Shown piece after piece: positions 16,556 through 24,466 of a stretch of DNA of 64,000 nucleotides. The notes under the pieces were generated by a model that was given only the letters and a program-made list of their open reading frames with translations, had not been told where the DNA came from and made no database searches. Made by a program: the position numbers and the translations under genes. Position 1 is the stretch's first letter, and each line of letters opens with the position of its first letter. The DNA is from Pseudomonas fluorescens. GTDB taxonomy: Bacteria; Pseudomonadota; Gammaproteobacteria; Pseudomonadales; Pseudomonadaceae. The stretch lies in assembly GCF_902497895.1 (NCBI RefSeq), contig NZ_CABVHQ010000009.1, positions 1-64,000 of the forward strand, read 5' to 3'.

Positions 16556-17608
16556 CTATTTCTTCTTCGTAACCCAGCCAGAGCTAGACTGGCCAGTTCT
16601 GATATCTGTGAGCGTTGCATAGGGTGGCGGCGGACTCGAAGAGCGTGAAGAACTTGAGCTCGAACTCCAATCACTTGGCCCCGACTCGCCGGACCATCTC
16701 GATGGTGAGGGCGAGCTCGGTGCGGGGATCGGTGGTGGGGGTATCGAAAGACGTCTACCGGCAGGAGGAAAACCTTGACCGGTCGCTGGGTTGGTAGGAC
16801 CACTATTTATCCCACCGCCAAGGTCCGAATAGTCTGGCGGTGAATCTATGTTGAAAGAAAAACTCTCTGTCCTGTTCGAGCCTGAGCCGACTTTCAGGTT
16901 CGGGTTCTCTGCCATTATTCGTCTGCTGCCTTGTGAGTTCAAACCGGCTGCCGTCGCCCCGTATCCTTGATAGCGTTTTGGTGTCGTGGGGCCAATAACG
17001 CTGATCGCCGGAGAGCCACCTGGCATTTGTCCTGAGGACATGACGCGATATAGGACCTCAGCAATCCCCTCTCCCGAAGGGGGTCCAGATTTATTTTGGA
17101 TTAATCTCATCTTGGTTGAATGCATGCCCCACAGAGCATTAGATACATCCGATGGGTTCAGTTTCGGCACAGGCGCAACCCGATAACCGTGCACATTTTT
17201 TCTGAGCCAACTGAACCCAGAGGCAACAAGTTCGATAAACGGGAAATGCCCCGTCGGATCCGACCTGTTTATCGGATTCCCCACGCAATACATATACGGA
17301 TTCAACCCGCCCCGCCCAAACGGGCTCCAACTGTCCGGGCTATGAAAGCGCATCAATCGTGGGTTGTAGGCGCGATAGCCGTTGCCCAGCAAATACCAGC
17401 CAATCCGTGCCTCGCGTAGTTCACCATTGAAGCCCAGGCTCGTCGCGACCTCCTGTTGTGCGGATTGATGACCGTACGCGGAATAGGCCAAATGGTTGGT
17501 TTTGCCGACAACCACTTCAGCGAGCACCGAGTTTTTGCTGTCGGTCGCCAATAGCATGGTGCGTGGCAGGATCGTGTTGGCCTGGTCATCAGCAATTGAG
17601 TAGGCCAT
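16556..17608 (-). CDS. Orphan Rhs-core protein with unknown Pro/Ser-rich C-terminal domain
   Basis: A 350-residue protein. Residues about 20-121 are the conserved Rhs repeat-associated core, ending in MRFHSPDSWSPFGRGGLNPY and the DPTGH motif (about 117-121) that normally precedes a variable toxin. The 229-residue remainder matches nothing I recognise. Its last 100 residues are rich in Pro and Ser, with a run of seven Ser and a terminal PPPPY. The ATG at 17608 follows AGGAAGG. No long Rhs shell, VgrG or obvious immunity gene is adjacent. Base composition is uneven, suggesting transfer. Confidence 0.8.
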   Translation of the reverse strand: MAYSIADDQANTILPRTMLLATDSKNSVLAEVVVGKTNHLAYSAYGHQSAQQEVATSLGFNGELREARIGWYLLGNGYRAYNPRLMRFHSPDSWSPFGRGGLNPYMYCVGNPINRSDPTGHFPFIELVASGFSWLRKNVHGYRVAPVPKLNPSDVSNALWGMHSTKMRLIQNKSGPPSGEGIAEVLYRVMSSGQMPGGSPAISVIGPTTPKRYQGYGATAAGLNSQGSRRIMAENPNLKVGSGSNRTESFSFNIDSPPDYSDLGGGINSGPTNPATGQGFPPAGRRLSIPPPPIPAPSSPSPSRWSGESGPSDWSSSSSSSRSSSPPPPYATLTDIRTGQSSSGWVTKKK

Positions 17609-17771
17609 GGAAAAGCCTTCCTTGGTGATACGGTCGATGTGACTGAAGGCCTCCAGTTTTACTCGCTCGGCCCAACGCTGGGAACTAGCAGAACTGCTAG
17701 GGTTGCAGCCTTGGCCAAGACAAAAACTCCATTCAAACATCGCCGCCGACACGGCTGCGGTGCACGGGCGC

Positions 17772-17911
17772 TCGAGTATTACCTTCTTTGCGCGCCTTAC
17801 GAACCTCCACGGTCCGCGGCGCTGGTGCTCGATACCGGCGGGCAGTCGATCGATGCCTGTATTCGGCAACTGCTGGCCTGGCTCAGTGAGTGCGCGGTGC
17901 TGCCGGCCTGA
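17772..17911 (+). pseudogene. APS-kinase-like C-terminal fragment
   Basis: About 40 codons ending at 17911 encode CAPYEPPRSAALVLDTGGQS followed by IDACIRQLLAWL. This resembles the C terminus of adenylylsulfate kinase (CysC), where PYE-P precedes a strand with LxLDT. No P-loop or upstream domain exists in any frame. The reading is short, so the assignment is tentative; it may instead be a chance or unrelated kinase tail. Confidence 0.4.
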
Positions 17912-17940
17912 TAAGTTGCCTGGGGGGCGAGGGCGCTCCC

Positions 17941-17970
17941 AAAAGATCGCAGCCTGCGGCAGCTCCTACA
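17941..17970. repeat. Single class B REP
   Basis: One arm, GATCGCAGCCTGCGGCAGCT, sits between the APS-kinase-like fragment and the end of the slipin gene. Confidence 0.8.
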
Positions 17971-17991
17971 ATGAGTGGGCCTGCGGCCCAC

Positions 17992-18756
17992 TCATGTCTT
18001 CGGCGACAAATCCGCCATGCCCTTCAACAACTCGATCGGCAAGGGAAAGACGATGGTCGAGGTCTTGTCACCGGCAATCGCCCCCAGGGTCTGCATGTAG
18101 CGCAGCTGCATCGCCCCCGGCTGGCGGCCAAGCATTTCGGCGGCTTGCATGAGTTTTTCCGAAGCCTGCAATTCGCCTTCGGCGTGGATCACCTTGGCCC
18201 GGCGTTCCCGTTCGGCTTCGGCCTGTTTGGCGATGGCGCGAATCATCGATTCGTTGAGGTCGACATGCTTGATCTCGACGTTGGCCACCTTGATCCCCCA
18301 AGCGTCGGTCTGGGCATCCAGCACTTGCTGGATATCGGTGTTCAGGCGTTCGCGTTCGGCGAGCAATTCGTCCAGTTCATGTTTGCCCAGCACTGCCCGC
18401 AAGGTGGTTTGCGCCAGTTGGCTGGTGGCCATGAGGAAGTCCTCGACCTGGATGATTGCCCTCTGCGGGTCGAGCACCCGGAAATACAGCACGGCATTGA
18501 CCTTCACTGACACGTTATCGCGGGTGATCACGTCTTGCGTCGGCACATCGAGCACTACTGTGCGCAGGTCCACCCGAACCATTTGCTGCACCACCGGAAT
18601 CAACAGAATCAGTCCGGGGCCCTTGACCTGCCAGAAGCGGCCGAGCTGGAACACCACCCCGCGCTCGTATTCACGCAGGATACGAAACGCTGACGCTATC
18701 AACGCAATCAAGAGCGCCAGCAGCGCGCCAAAACCCAGTTCCAGACCCATGATCAT
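17992..18756 (-). CDS. Slipin (stomatin/SPFH family membrane protein)
   Basis: A 254-residue protein with one N-terminal membrane helix (about 5-22), then the SPFH/band-7 domain opening [21 protein letters not shown] long helical region rich in Glu/Arg (about 170-215, [16 protein letters not shown]) supports ring oligomers. Bacterial slipins are paired with NfeD proteases, and this gene overlaps the nfeD-like gene by four bases. The likely role is membrane organisation or quality control. Confidence 0.93.
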   Translation of the reverse strand: MIMGLELGFGALLALLIALIASAFRILREYERGVVFQLGRFWQVKGPGLILLIPVVQQMVRVDLRTVVLDVPTQDVITRDNVSVKVNAVLYFRVLDPQRAIIQVEDFLMATSQLAQTTLRAVLGKHELDELLAERERLNTDIQQVLDAQTDAWGIKVANVEIKHVDLNESMIRAIAKQAEAERERRAKVIHAEGELQASEKLMQAAEMLGRQPGAMQLRYMQTLGAIAGDKTSTIVFPLPIELLKGMADLSPKT

Positions 18757-20120
18757 CCTCCTCGTGGTATCACCTGTGCCGCAGTCACTTCCAATAGCAG
18801 TCCCTTGCGCGCCACCACCTGCACCTGTTGTCCGGGTCGCAGGGGCATCGAGCTCGACACCTGCCAGTTTTCCCCTTGCAGCTGCACCCAGCCGTTGTGA
18901 GGGTTGTCGGGTTGCACGGAGATCACCGGCGTGATGCTGCCCACCAGTCCTGCATCACCGCTGACCAGTCGTCGTCGTCGCGCCCTCATTGCCATGCTCG
19001 CCAGTGCCACCAACAACAGCGCACTGCCTACGGCCAGGGTGATGATCAAGGACAGCGGAATGCCATAACCCGGCACATCGGTGTCCATCAGAATCACTGC
19101 TCCGGCGACAAAAGCCGCGATCCCGCCGAACCCGATCACCCCGAACGTCGGCAAAAACGCCTCGGCGACCATGAAGGAGATGCCCAGCAGAATCAGCGCC
19201 ACGCCCGCGTAGTTCACCGGTAGCAGTTGCAGGGCATACAGCCCCAGCAGCAGGCATATCCCGCCCAGCACGCCGCCAGCACCGGTACCCGGGTACATGA
19301 ACTCGAAGAACAGGCCGTACACGCCAATCATCATCAGGATCAACGCCACGCTGGGATGGGTAATCACCGACAGCAGCTTGGTGCGCCAGTCCGGGTCATG
19401 GCTGATCAGTGCAGCGCCGGCGGTCTGCAACCGTACTTCCTGCCCGGCGACATTCAGGGTCTTGCCGTCGAGCTGCTTGAGCAGGCCGTTCACATCGTCC
19501 GCCACGTAATCGACCACCTTGAGTTTCAGCGCTTCCTGAGCCGACAGACTAACTGCCTCACGCACCGCCTGCTCAGCCCAATCGACGTTGCGTCCACGCA
19601 ATTGCGCCAGGCCACGGATATACGCGGCGGCGTCGTTGATCTGCTTGTGGGTCAGGGTGTCTTTGCTGGTATCAGGCTCCGGCTCCTTGTCGGAACGTGG
19701 CGCCGCTGGCGGGTTTGGTTGCCCGGGCATACCGATTTGTACGGGGGTCGCCGCGCCCAGGTTGGTGCCCGGCGCCATGGCGGCGACATGGCTGGCATAC
19801 AGAATGTAAGTCCCGGCGCTGGCGGCACGGGCGCCGCTGGGGGCGACGAAGCTGGCCACTGGCACGGGGCTGGCGAGAATCGCCTTGATGATCGAGCGCA
19901 TCGAGGTGTCCAGCCCGCCCGGGGTATCGATGGTCAGCACCACCAGTTGCGCGTGCTCATCGGCGGCCTTGTTAATGCCTCGAACCACGTAGTCGGCGCT
20001 GGCCGGGCTGATCACATCGTTCACCGTCAGCACCACGACCGGATCCACGGCCCACGCCTGCCCGGTCGGTAACCCGATCAACAACCACAGCACCACTGCC
20101 CGCCATCCACCTCTGTACAT
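18753..20120 (-). CDS. NfeD-family membrane serine protease (NfeD1b type)
   Basis: A 455-residue protein with a signal peptide and a ClpP/SppA-like periplasmic protease domain (about 25-230). [14 protein letters not shown] and the nucleophile region [15 protein letters not shown] are visible. About four membrane segments (about 255-370) and a C-terminal OB-fold NfeD domain follow. Start at 20120 is chosen for the preceding GGGGGG-containing site; an ATG 24 bases earlier lacks one. In studied relatives this protease cuts its partner slipin, encoded next. Confidence 0.92.
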   Translation of the reverse strand: MYRGGWRAVVLWLLIGLPTGQAWAVDPVVVLTVNDVISPASADYVVRGINKAADEHAQLVVLTIDTPGGLDTSMRSIIKAILASPVPVASFVAPSGARAASAGTYILYASHVAAMAPGTNLGAATPVQIGMPGQPNPPAAPRSDKEPEPDTSKDTLTHKQINDAAAYIRGLAQLRGRNVDWAEQAVREAVSLSAQEALKLKVVDYVADDVNGLLKQLDGKTLNVAGQEVRLQTAGAALISHDPDWRTKLLSVITHPSVALILMMIGVYGLFFEFMYPGTGAGGVLGGICLLLGLYALQLLPVNYAGVALILLGISFMVAEAFLPTFGVIGFGGIAAFVAGAVILMDTDVPGYGIPLSLIITLAVGSALLLVALASMAMRARRRRLVSGDAGLVGSITPVISVQPDNPHNGWVQLQGENWQVSSSMPLRPGQQVQVVARKGLLLEVTAAQVIPRGG

Positions 20121-20344
20121 ATGACCCCCCGGAGAGTCATGCACTACCGGCCGTCAGCCATTTGCCGGCTCTGAACTGGAGTTTAGTAGAGCAACGGGCT
20201 GAACGAATTTTGATCAGTGACTTCGCTGAACCGATCAGCAGTTTGTGGTGGTCGGTACCCGATGCACGGCCTAGACTCTTTAAGGGGGAAATCAGTTGTT
20301 AACCCATCGTCCTGCAGCCGTTGAGCAGGACACCGAGGTGCATC

Positions 20345-20809
20345 ATGCGTATGGCAAGAACCGTGCATCTGAGCCTGGAGCAGGCCCATTGCGAATACGA
20401 CGTCGTGACTCATCCTCATTCGTCGAGCAGCCTGGAAACCGCCCGGGTGGCGGGCATCCCCGCTGAACGCGTGGCGAAATCAGTGATTCTCGACGACCAC
20501 CACGGGCACTACCTGATGGCCGTCCTGCCCGCCAGCCGGCATCTGGACCTGAGCAAAGTCCGTGGCAGCGGTGAATGGCAAATCACCCGCGAAAGCACGC
20601 TGGCCCATCTGTTCAACGACTGCGAACGCGGTGCCGTGCCCGCCCTGGGCGAATCCTATGGCATGAAGATGATCATCGATCCGCTGCTGACCCGTCAGGA
20701 TGACATTTACCTGGAGGCCGGCAACCACAACAACCTCGTCCATCTGAGCGTGGACCAGTACCTGAAAATGGTGCCCCATGCCGAAGTGTGCGAGGTAAGT
20801 TATTCATGA
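20345..20809 (+). CDS. YbaK/EbsC-type aminoacyl-tRNA deacylase-like protein
   Basis: The chosen 154-residue product starts MRMARTVHLSLEQ at 20345, preceded by GAGGTG. It shows the YbaK fold: THPHSSSSLETARVAGIP, the Lys-containing AKSVIL and a GxxPALG-type motif (GAVPALGESYGM). The family hydrolyses mischarged aminoacyl-tRNA or acts as a regulator domain. The specific substrate is unknown. Confidence 0.88.
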   Translation: MRMARTVHLSLEQAHCEYDVVTHPHSSSSLETARVAGIPAERVAKSVILDDHHGHYLMAVLPASRHLDLSKVRGSGEWQITRESTLAHLFNDCERGAVPALGESYGMKMIIDPLLTRQDDIYLEAGNHNNLVHLSVDQYLKMVPHAEVCEVSYS

Positions 20810-20835
20810 CAATGTGCAGTGATTATCCAGCCGTC

Positions 20836-20901
20836 TTCGCGGGCAAACCGGCTCCCACAGGGACTATCCGGTCAAATGTGGGAGCGTGGCTTGCCCGCGA
20901 T
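20836..20901. repeat. REP doublet (class A variant)
   Basis: TCGCGGGCAAACCGGCTCCC and the inverse GGGAGCGTGGCTTGCCCGCG face each other around about 25 bases. It is a diverged form of the class A REP. Confidence 0.8.
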
Positions 20902-20976
20902 CGACTGCGCAGCAGTCGCAATAAGATCACCCACTCAATCATTGACACTCCTCCAGCCTAAAACCAGGAGTCCCCC

Positions 20977-21222
20977 ATGGAATCACCCACCCACAGCCTG
21001 CCATCCCTGTTCAAACAACTTGGTCTGCCGGATGACCCGGAGGGCATCGATAAATTCATCGCCACCCATTCACCGCTCAAACCCGAGTTGCACCTGGCCG
21101 ACGCCTTCTTCTGGACCGAGAGCCAAGCGCAATTCCTGCGCGACGAGATTCTCGACGATGCCGATTGGGCCGAAGTGGTGGATCAGCTGGATGTGCTGCT
21201 GAGGAAGGGGCGGGGGGTGTAA
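20977..21222 (+). CDS. DUF2789 family protein
   Basis: An 81-residue acidic protein of the DUF2789 family, with the pattern LFKQLGLPDDPEGIDKFI, LADAFFWTESQAQFLRDEI and a helical end. Function unknown. Its last 45 bases and the bases after the stop are repeated, imperfectly, 851 bases downstream at 22029, beyond a toxin-antitoxin pair. Confidence 0.85.
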   Translation: MESPTHSLPSLFKQLGLPDDPEGIDKFIATHSPLKPELHLADAFFWTESQAQFLRDEILDDADWAEVVDQLDVLLRKGRGV

Positions 21223-21234
21223 AAAACTGAGGGG
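21178..21234 (+). repeat. Left direct repeat flanking higBA
   Basis: The 3' end of the DUF2789 gene plus the following bases (GATGTGCTGCTGAGGAAGGG and GTGTAAAAAACTGAGGGG) recurs at 22029-22085 in the same orientation. Confidence 0.8.
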
Positions 21235-21287
21235 CAAAGAATTGAAGGAAGCGGCTAAACATCCAGTTGCTTAGCCCACTCCCTACT

Positions 21288-21647
21288 TTAAACCACGTCA
21301 GCCAACAGGCTTTCGTATGGAATCCTCAAACCGTCATGCAAACGCTTGATCATGCGCAAGCTCAATGGTCGTTTGCGGTTCAAGACTTCAGAAACGCGTC
21401 CACTTGGACCAATAAAGGCTTCCAGGTCGCGAGCCGTAAGGCCTTGCTGATCCATGCGAAACTTGATCGCTTCGATGGGATCCGAAGGCGGGATGGGGAA
21501 ATGCTCGTCCTCATACTTCTCGACCAGCAACGCCAATATTTCCAGCTCATCTCCTTCGGGCGAGCCTAGGGCTGCCCCCCACAATTGCTCGATACGCGCA
21601 AAAGCGAGTGTCAGATCCTCATCATTTCGGATGGGCTTGATGTTCAT
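21288..21647 (-). CDS. higA: HigA-type antitoxin (HTH/Xre)
   Basis: A 119-residue protein with an N-terminal acidic segment and a C-terminal Xre helix-turn-helix: LTARDLEAFIGPSGRVSEVL then KRPLSLRMIKRLHDGLRIPY. This is the typical antitoxin of HigB toxins. The start codon shares one base with the toxin stop (TAATG). It should neutralise the toxin and repress the operon. Confidence 0.9.
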   Translation of the reverse strand: MNIKPIRNDEDLTLAFARIEQLWGAALGSPEGDELEILALLVEKYEDEHFPIPPSDPIEAIKFRMDQQGLTARDLEAFIGPSGRVSEVLNRKRPLSLRMIKRLHDGLRIPYESLLADVV

Positions 21648-21949
21648 TACACAGTCTCCGCATTGATCTGATCGTATTGAGCATGGGTGCCGACAAAACG
21701 CACAAAGCCCAATTGCCGTTCGTAGTCAATTGCCAGAATTACTCGATACTTATTGCCGGCAATATTGAATACCACCCGTCCACCTTTCAGAACGCTGGCT
21801 GTCCTCAGCTCGGCTTTTACTTCCTGAGGCGTACGATATGACGATTTTTCCATGTGTCGATACCACTCTGAGAGAGGTGTCATCGCATCGGCATAAGCCG
21901 GGCTGCTCTCCCAGAAGATCTTCAAAGTCCCTTTCGCAATTATTCGCAC
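21647..21949 (-). CDS. higB: HigB-type mRNA interferase toxin
   Basis: A 100-residue basic protein with the RelE/HigB fold: YRTPQEVKAELRTASVLKGG, then RVVFNIAGNKYRVILAIDYE and the terminal strand FVRFVGTHAQYDQI. The toxin gene precedes the antitoxin, as is usual for HigBA. HigB toxins cut mRNA on the ribosome. The pair lies between two direct repeats of the neighbouring gene's end. Confidence 0.92.
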   Translation of the reverse strand: MRIIAKGTLKIFWESSPAYADAMTPLSEWYRHMEKSSYRTPQEVKAELRTASVLKGGRVVFNIAGNKYRVILAIDYERQLGFVRFVGTHAQYDQINAETV

Positions 21950-22028
21950 GATGCAAGAATCTCCCGTTTTGGGAGATATTAGGCGCGAATCTTGGGATAA
22001 GCAAATAGACGGTGATGATTGATCATTG

Positions 22029-22085
22029 GTGGATCAACAGAATGTGCTGCTGAGGTAGGGGCGGGGGGGTGTAAAAATCTGAGGG
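22029..22085 (+). repeat. Right direct repeat flanking higBA
   Basis: This is the partner of the repeat at 21178: AATGTGCTGCTGAGGTAGGG and GTGTAAAAATCTGAGGG. It shows a handful of mismatches and one insertion and is no longer part of a gene. Confidence 0.8.
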
Positions 22086-22238
22086 AAAACACTGAAATAT
22101 ACAAAAATCTGGTGAGTGTTGAAAAAATCTGGGGTTAACTCCCGTTTGAGCATTTTTTCTGTGGGTGGGCACTGTGTCCGCCTGTGCTTTTCGAGCCAGG
22201 TGTTTGCTCAAGAACGTCAGACAAGGAGCTTTCAAGTT

Positions 22239-22484
22239 ATGCAAAGCGTGCTTGCCGATAGGGTCGTCAGCGTCTCTGATCTCAAGAAGAATCCCGGGGC
22301 GTTAATGCGTGATGCACAAGAGGAGCCGATTGCGGTGCTCAATAACAACCGAATCATGGGATACCTGATATCGGCGGATGTGTTTGAAGCCATGATTGAG
22401 CGCTTGGATGACATGGATTTGGCCGAGTTTGTTTGTGCTCGCCGTCATGAGGTTTCCGAGCCGGTTCGCCTGGATGATTTGTAA
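22239..22484 (+). CDS. Phd/YefM-type antitoxin, apparently orphan
   Basis: An 81-residue protein with the Phd/YefM N-terminal DNA-binding pattern (VVSVSDLKKNPGALMRDAQE, PIAVLNNNRIMGYLISADVF) and an acidic C-terminal arm (ERLDDMDLAEFV) that would wrap a toxin. The ATG at 22239 follows AAGGAGC; a longer frame from 22116 lacks such a signal. The expected RelE/ParE toxin gene is not found downstream. Confidence 0.87.
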   Translation: MQSVLADRVVSVSDLKKNPGALMRDAQEEPIAVLNNNRIMGYLISADVFEAMIERLDDMDLAEFVCARRHEVSEPVRLDDL

Positions 22485-22711
22485 GCTGAGTTCGGTCGCA
22501 ATAGACCGGTGTTGACGGCTGTACGAATAGGCTAAAAAAAGCTAAGAAAAGTCAACGGTCCGCCTCTTTGGTTGCAGACCCCGAACCATCCCTTCTATAG
22601 TTCGCCCCGTTGCCGCATATCGGCGACAGGATTTGGCGATCCTTTTTCTATGACGCGTTTCAGCGCACCGATTCCATGCTTGTACCATTTTGGTGAAGGC
22701 ATGCTGATCTA

Positions 22712-22789
22712 TGGCGGCTGTGCGCGGGAGATCTTCGGGTCTGCCGGGTTTCGTAGATAACCGGTTCGCCAACCTGCGTACAGCTGCCA
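22712..22789 (+). ncRNA. Structured RNA leader upstream of a small gene
   Basis: TGGCGGCTGTGCG and CGTACAGCTGCCA close an outer stem with one G-U-type pair. Inside it, AGATC-TTCG-GGTCT forms a UUCG-capped hairpin, and CCGG pairs with CCGG around 13 bases. The motif lies 62 bases before the gene at 22851. I recall very similar sequences upstream of small DUF3077/DUF6124-type genes in other pseudomonads, but cannot check here. It could be a cis-regulatory RNA or a processed small RNA. Confidence 0.5.
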
Positions 22790-22850
22790 CCCTTTTTCGT
22801 TTGGCGACGATCAATGGAGGCTCCAAAAAAATTATCTACGAGATATATCT

Positions 22851-23129
22851 ATGACTCCGTACCGTCCCCTGACATCCAACCCCACCGCCGCATCTGTTCT
22901 AACCTTCAACACCCTCGCGGCAACCCATTTTCTCCACGAAACCGCCTGTAGCCGCATCCGTATCGGCACCGATCTGCTGGAAACCCTCACCTCGGTCACC
23001 ATCCGCGATATCGACGATCAGGATCTTTACCGCTTCATCAATGCCGCGTTTGTGTCATTGAGAGACGGCCTGGACATGATGGAAGAAGTGCAGCATCGCT
23101 TGACCGCACAGGCGTTGAACGCGACTTGA
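22851..23129 (+). CDS. Small conserved-looking hypothetical protein (DUF3077/DUF6124-like)
   Basis: A 92-residue helical protein without signal peptide or membrane segment. The central part THFLHETACSRIRIGTDLLE and the end FVSLRDGLDMMEEVQHRLTA resemble the small DUF3077/DUF6124 proteins found in many copies in Pseudomonas, but the match is by eye. The gene follows a structured RNA leader at 22712-22789, which may control it. Function unknown. Confidence 0.65.
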   Translation: MTPYRPLTSNPTAASVLTFNTLAATHFLHETACSRIRIGTDLLETLTSVTIRDIDDQDLYRFINAAFVSLRDGLDMMEEVQHRLTAQALNAT

Positions 23130-23223
23130 TCTTTCGTTTTCGGATTCTGGCTTAGAGGGTTGTCGACCGTCAGTCCGTATCCCGGGCAAGCGCCAATGCC
23201 AGAGTAAAGCGAAAGGTGCGCCC

Positions 23224-23338
23224 TGTAGGAGCGAGCTTGCTCCGGGCGGCGTTCCGACGATGAACGTTAACGATAACGCGTGTTTTCTGAATAAACGCGC
23301 CGCTCTTGAGTCCATCGCGAGCAAGCTCGCTCCTACAA
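23224..23338. repeat. REPIN, class A inverted pair
   Basis: TAGGAGCGAGCTTGCTCC at about 23225 and GCGAGCAAGCTCGCTCCTAC near 23317 form an inverted pair. The middle holds another dyad (AACGTTAACG region). The rest of the 415-base gap to the next gene shows no coding signal. Confidence 0.85.
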
Positions 23339-23545
23339 TAAAGACCTCATGTCCTTAACTGACTGGCATTGGGGCAAGCCCGCGAATGGGCTGGAGCAGG
23401 CGATGATCTGGAAAGCAGACGAACGCAAGGTTCTGAGCACACGAAACCCTGAGGCCGTTGCTATGCTTTGATCAGTTGGGTGGACGCGCGGCGGTTGGCG
23501 CTTGTCCACGGATCAAGGCTCGCGATGGTCATGGGGATTCCAATA

Positions 23546-24178
23546 ATGAAAAACCCTTATGCTCCCGGCTTCTGGTGCGCCATCGCTGCGGTGGTGCTGC
23601 TCTCTGCCACTTATTTCTACGGCATCATGCTGGCTCACCAGATAGACAAGGCGCTGCTCTTCCTCGACAGCGCGGTGGCGCTGATTGCGGTGCTGGCGAT
23701 GGTGATGTTCGCCTGGGCTTCGCTTCAGGGTCAGCGGATCAAGAAAAAGCAGCTTGAACAAGGCAAGACCCTGGTGATGATCTGGAACACCAAGGTCGCG
23801 TTGCGCCGCGTCGAAACGGTGTTTGATCGCTATTTCTGGGGCAGTTACTGGCAGCCGGGGCGCACCTTTCAGGAAGTCATGGGCGAACTCACCGGCACCC
23901 CGCTGGAAAAAAGCCTGGAAGCCTTGAAACACCAATGTCTGGCCCTCGACAAACAAGTTGCCGACGGTCGGCACTGGCTCAATAACGCCCGCGAACTCTG
24001 CGACGTCGCCAGCGCCATGGCCCGGGAACGCTATCAGCTGGATTTCCATGACACGCGTGCAGAGTCACCGGGCGGGGCAGTGATCAGCCGGGATTTTGAA
24101 GTGCTGGTGTACACCTGGACCGCGCGGCTGAAGAGCTTTGATCATCAGCTCGATGAGATGGAAGTGGAGTATTCCTGA
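23546..24178 (+). CDS. Two-helix membrane protein, unknown function
   Basis: This 210-residue product starts MKNPYAPGFW at 23546, eight bases after GGGGA. Two hydrophobic segments (about 8-28 and 36-58) are followed by a cytoplasmic region with predicted long helices, including a region from about residue 65 rich in Lys/Gln. No family was recognised. Topology suggests an inner-membrane protein with a soluble helical domain. Confidence 0.7.
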   Translation: MKNPYAPGFWCAIAAVVLLSATYFYGIMLAHQIDKALLFLDSAVALIAVLAMVMFAWASLQGQRIKKKQLEQGKTLVMIWNTKVALRRVETVFDRYFWGSYWQPGRTFQEVMGELTGTPLEKSLEALKHQCLALDKQVADGRHWLNNARELCDVASAMARERYQLDFHDTRAESPGGAVISRDFEVLVYTWTARLKSFDHQLDEMEVEYS

Positions 24179-24192
24179 GGAATGAAAGCCTG

Positions 24193-24296
24193 AAGATCGC
24201 AGCCTGCGGCAGCTCCTGTGACAAGCGAGTACACCCGTGTAGATGCGCGCGTACGCAAAACGTGTAGAAGCTGCCGAAGGCTGCGATCTTTTTGCT
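24193..24296. repeat. REPIN, class B inverted pair
   Basis: AAGATCGCAGCCTGCGGCAG at 24193 is paired with GTAGAAGCTGCCGAAGGCTG at about 24263. It lies between the two flanking plus-strand genes. Confidence 0.85.
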
Positions 24297-24466
24297 TTTT
24301 TCGCGCCGATCACCTCGACCTGGACCGTTGTTTCACCTTCGAAGGTGGGTCGTGCTGTGCCGCAAATGCTAATCTCCCAGCACTTTTAGTAGCGTCGAGC
24401 CGCAACCCGTCAAGGGTTCAGGAAAGACCACCACACTTTCAACTACGGATATTGATCGGGTAAAGC

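Noticed and set aside
22542..22826. A 94-codon minus-strand open frame overlapping the RNA leader
   Set aside because: It is antisense to a structured region, Arg-rich, and has no plausible start signal; the RNA structure explains the sequence better.
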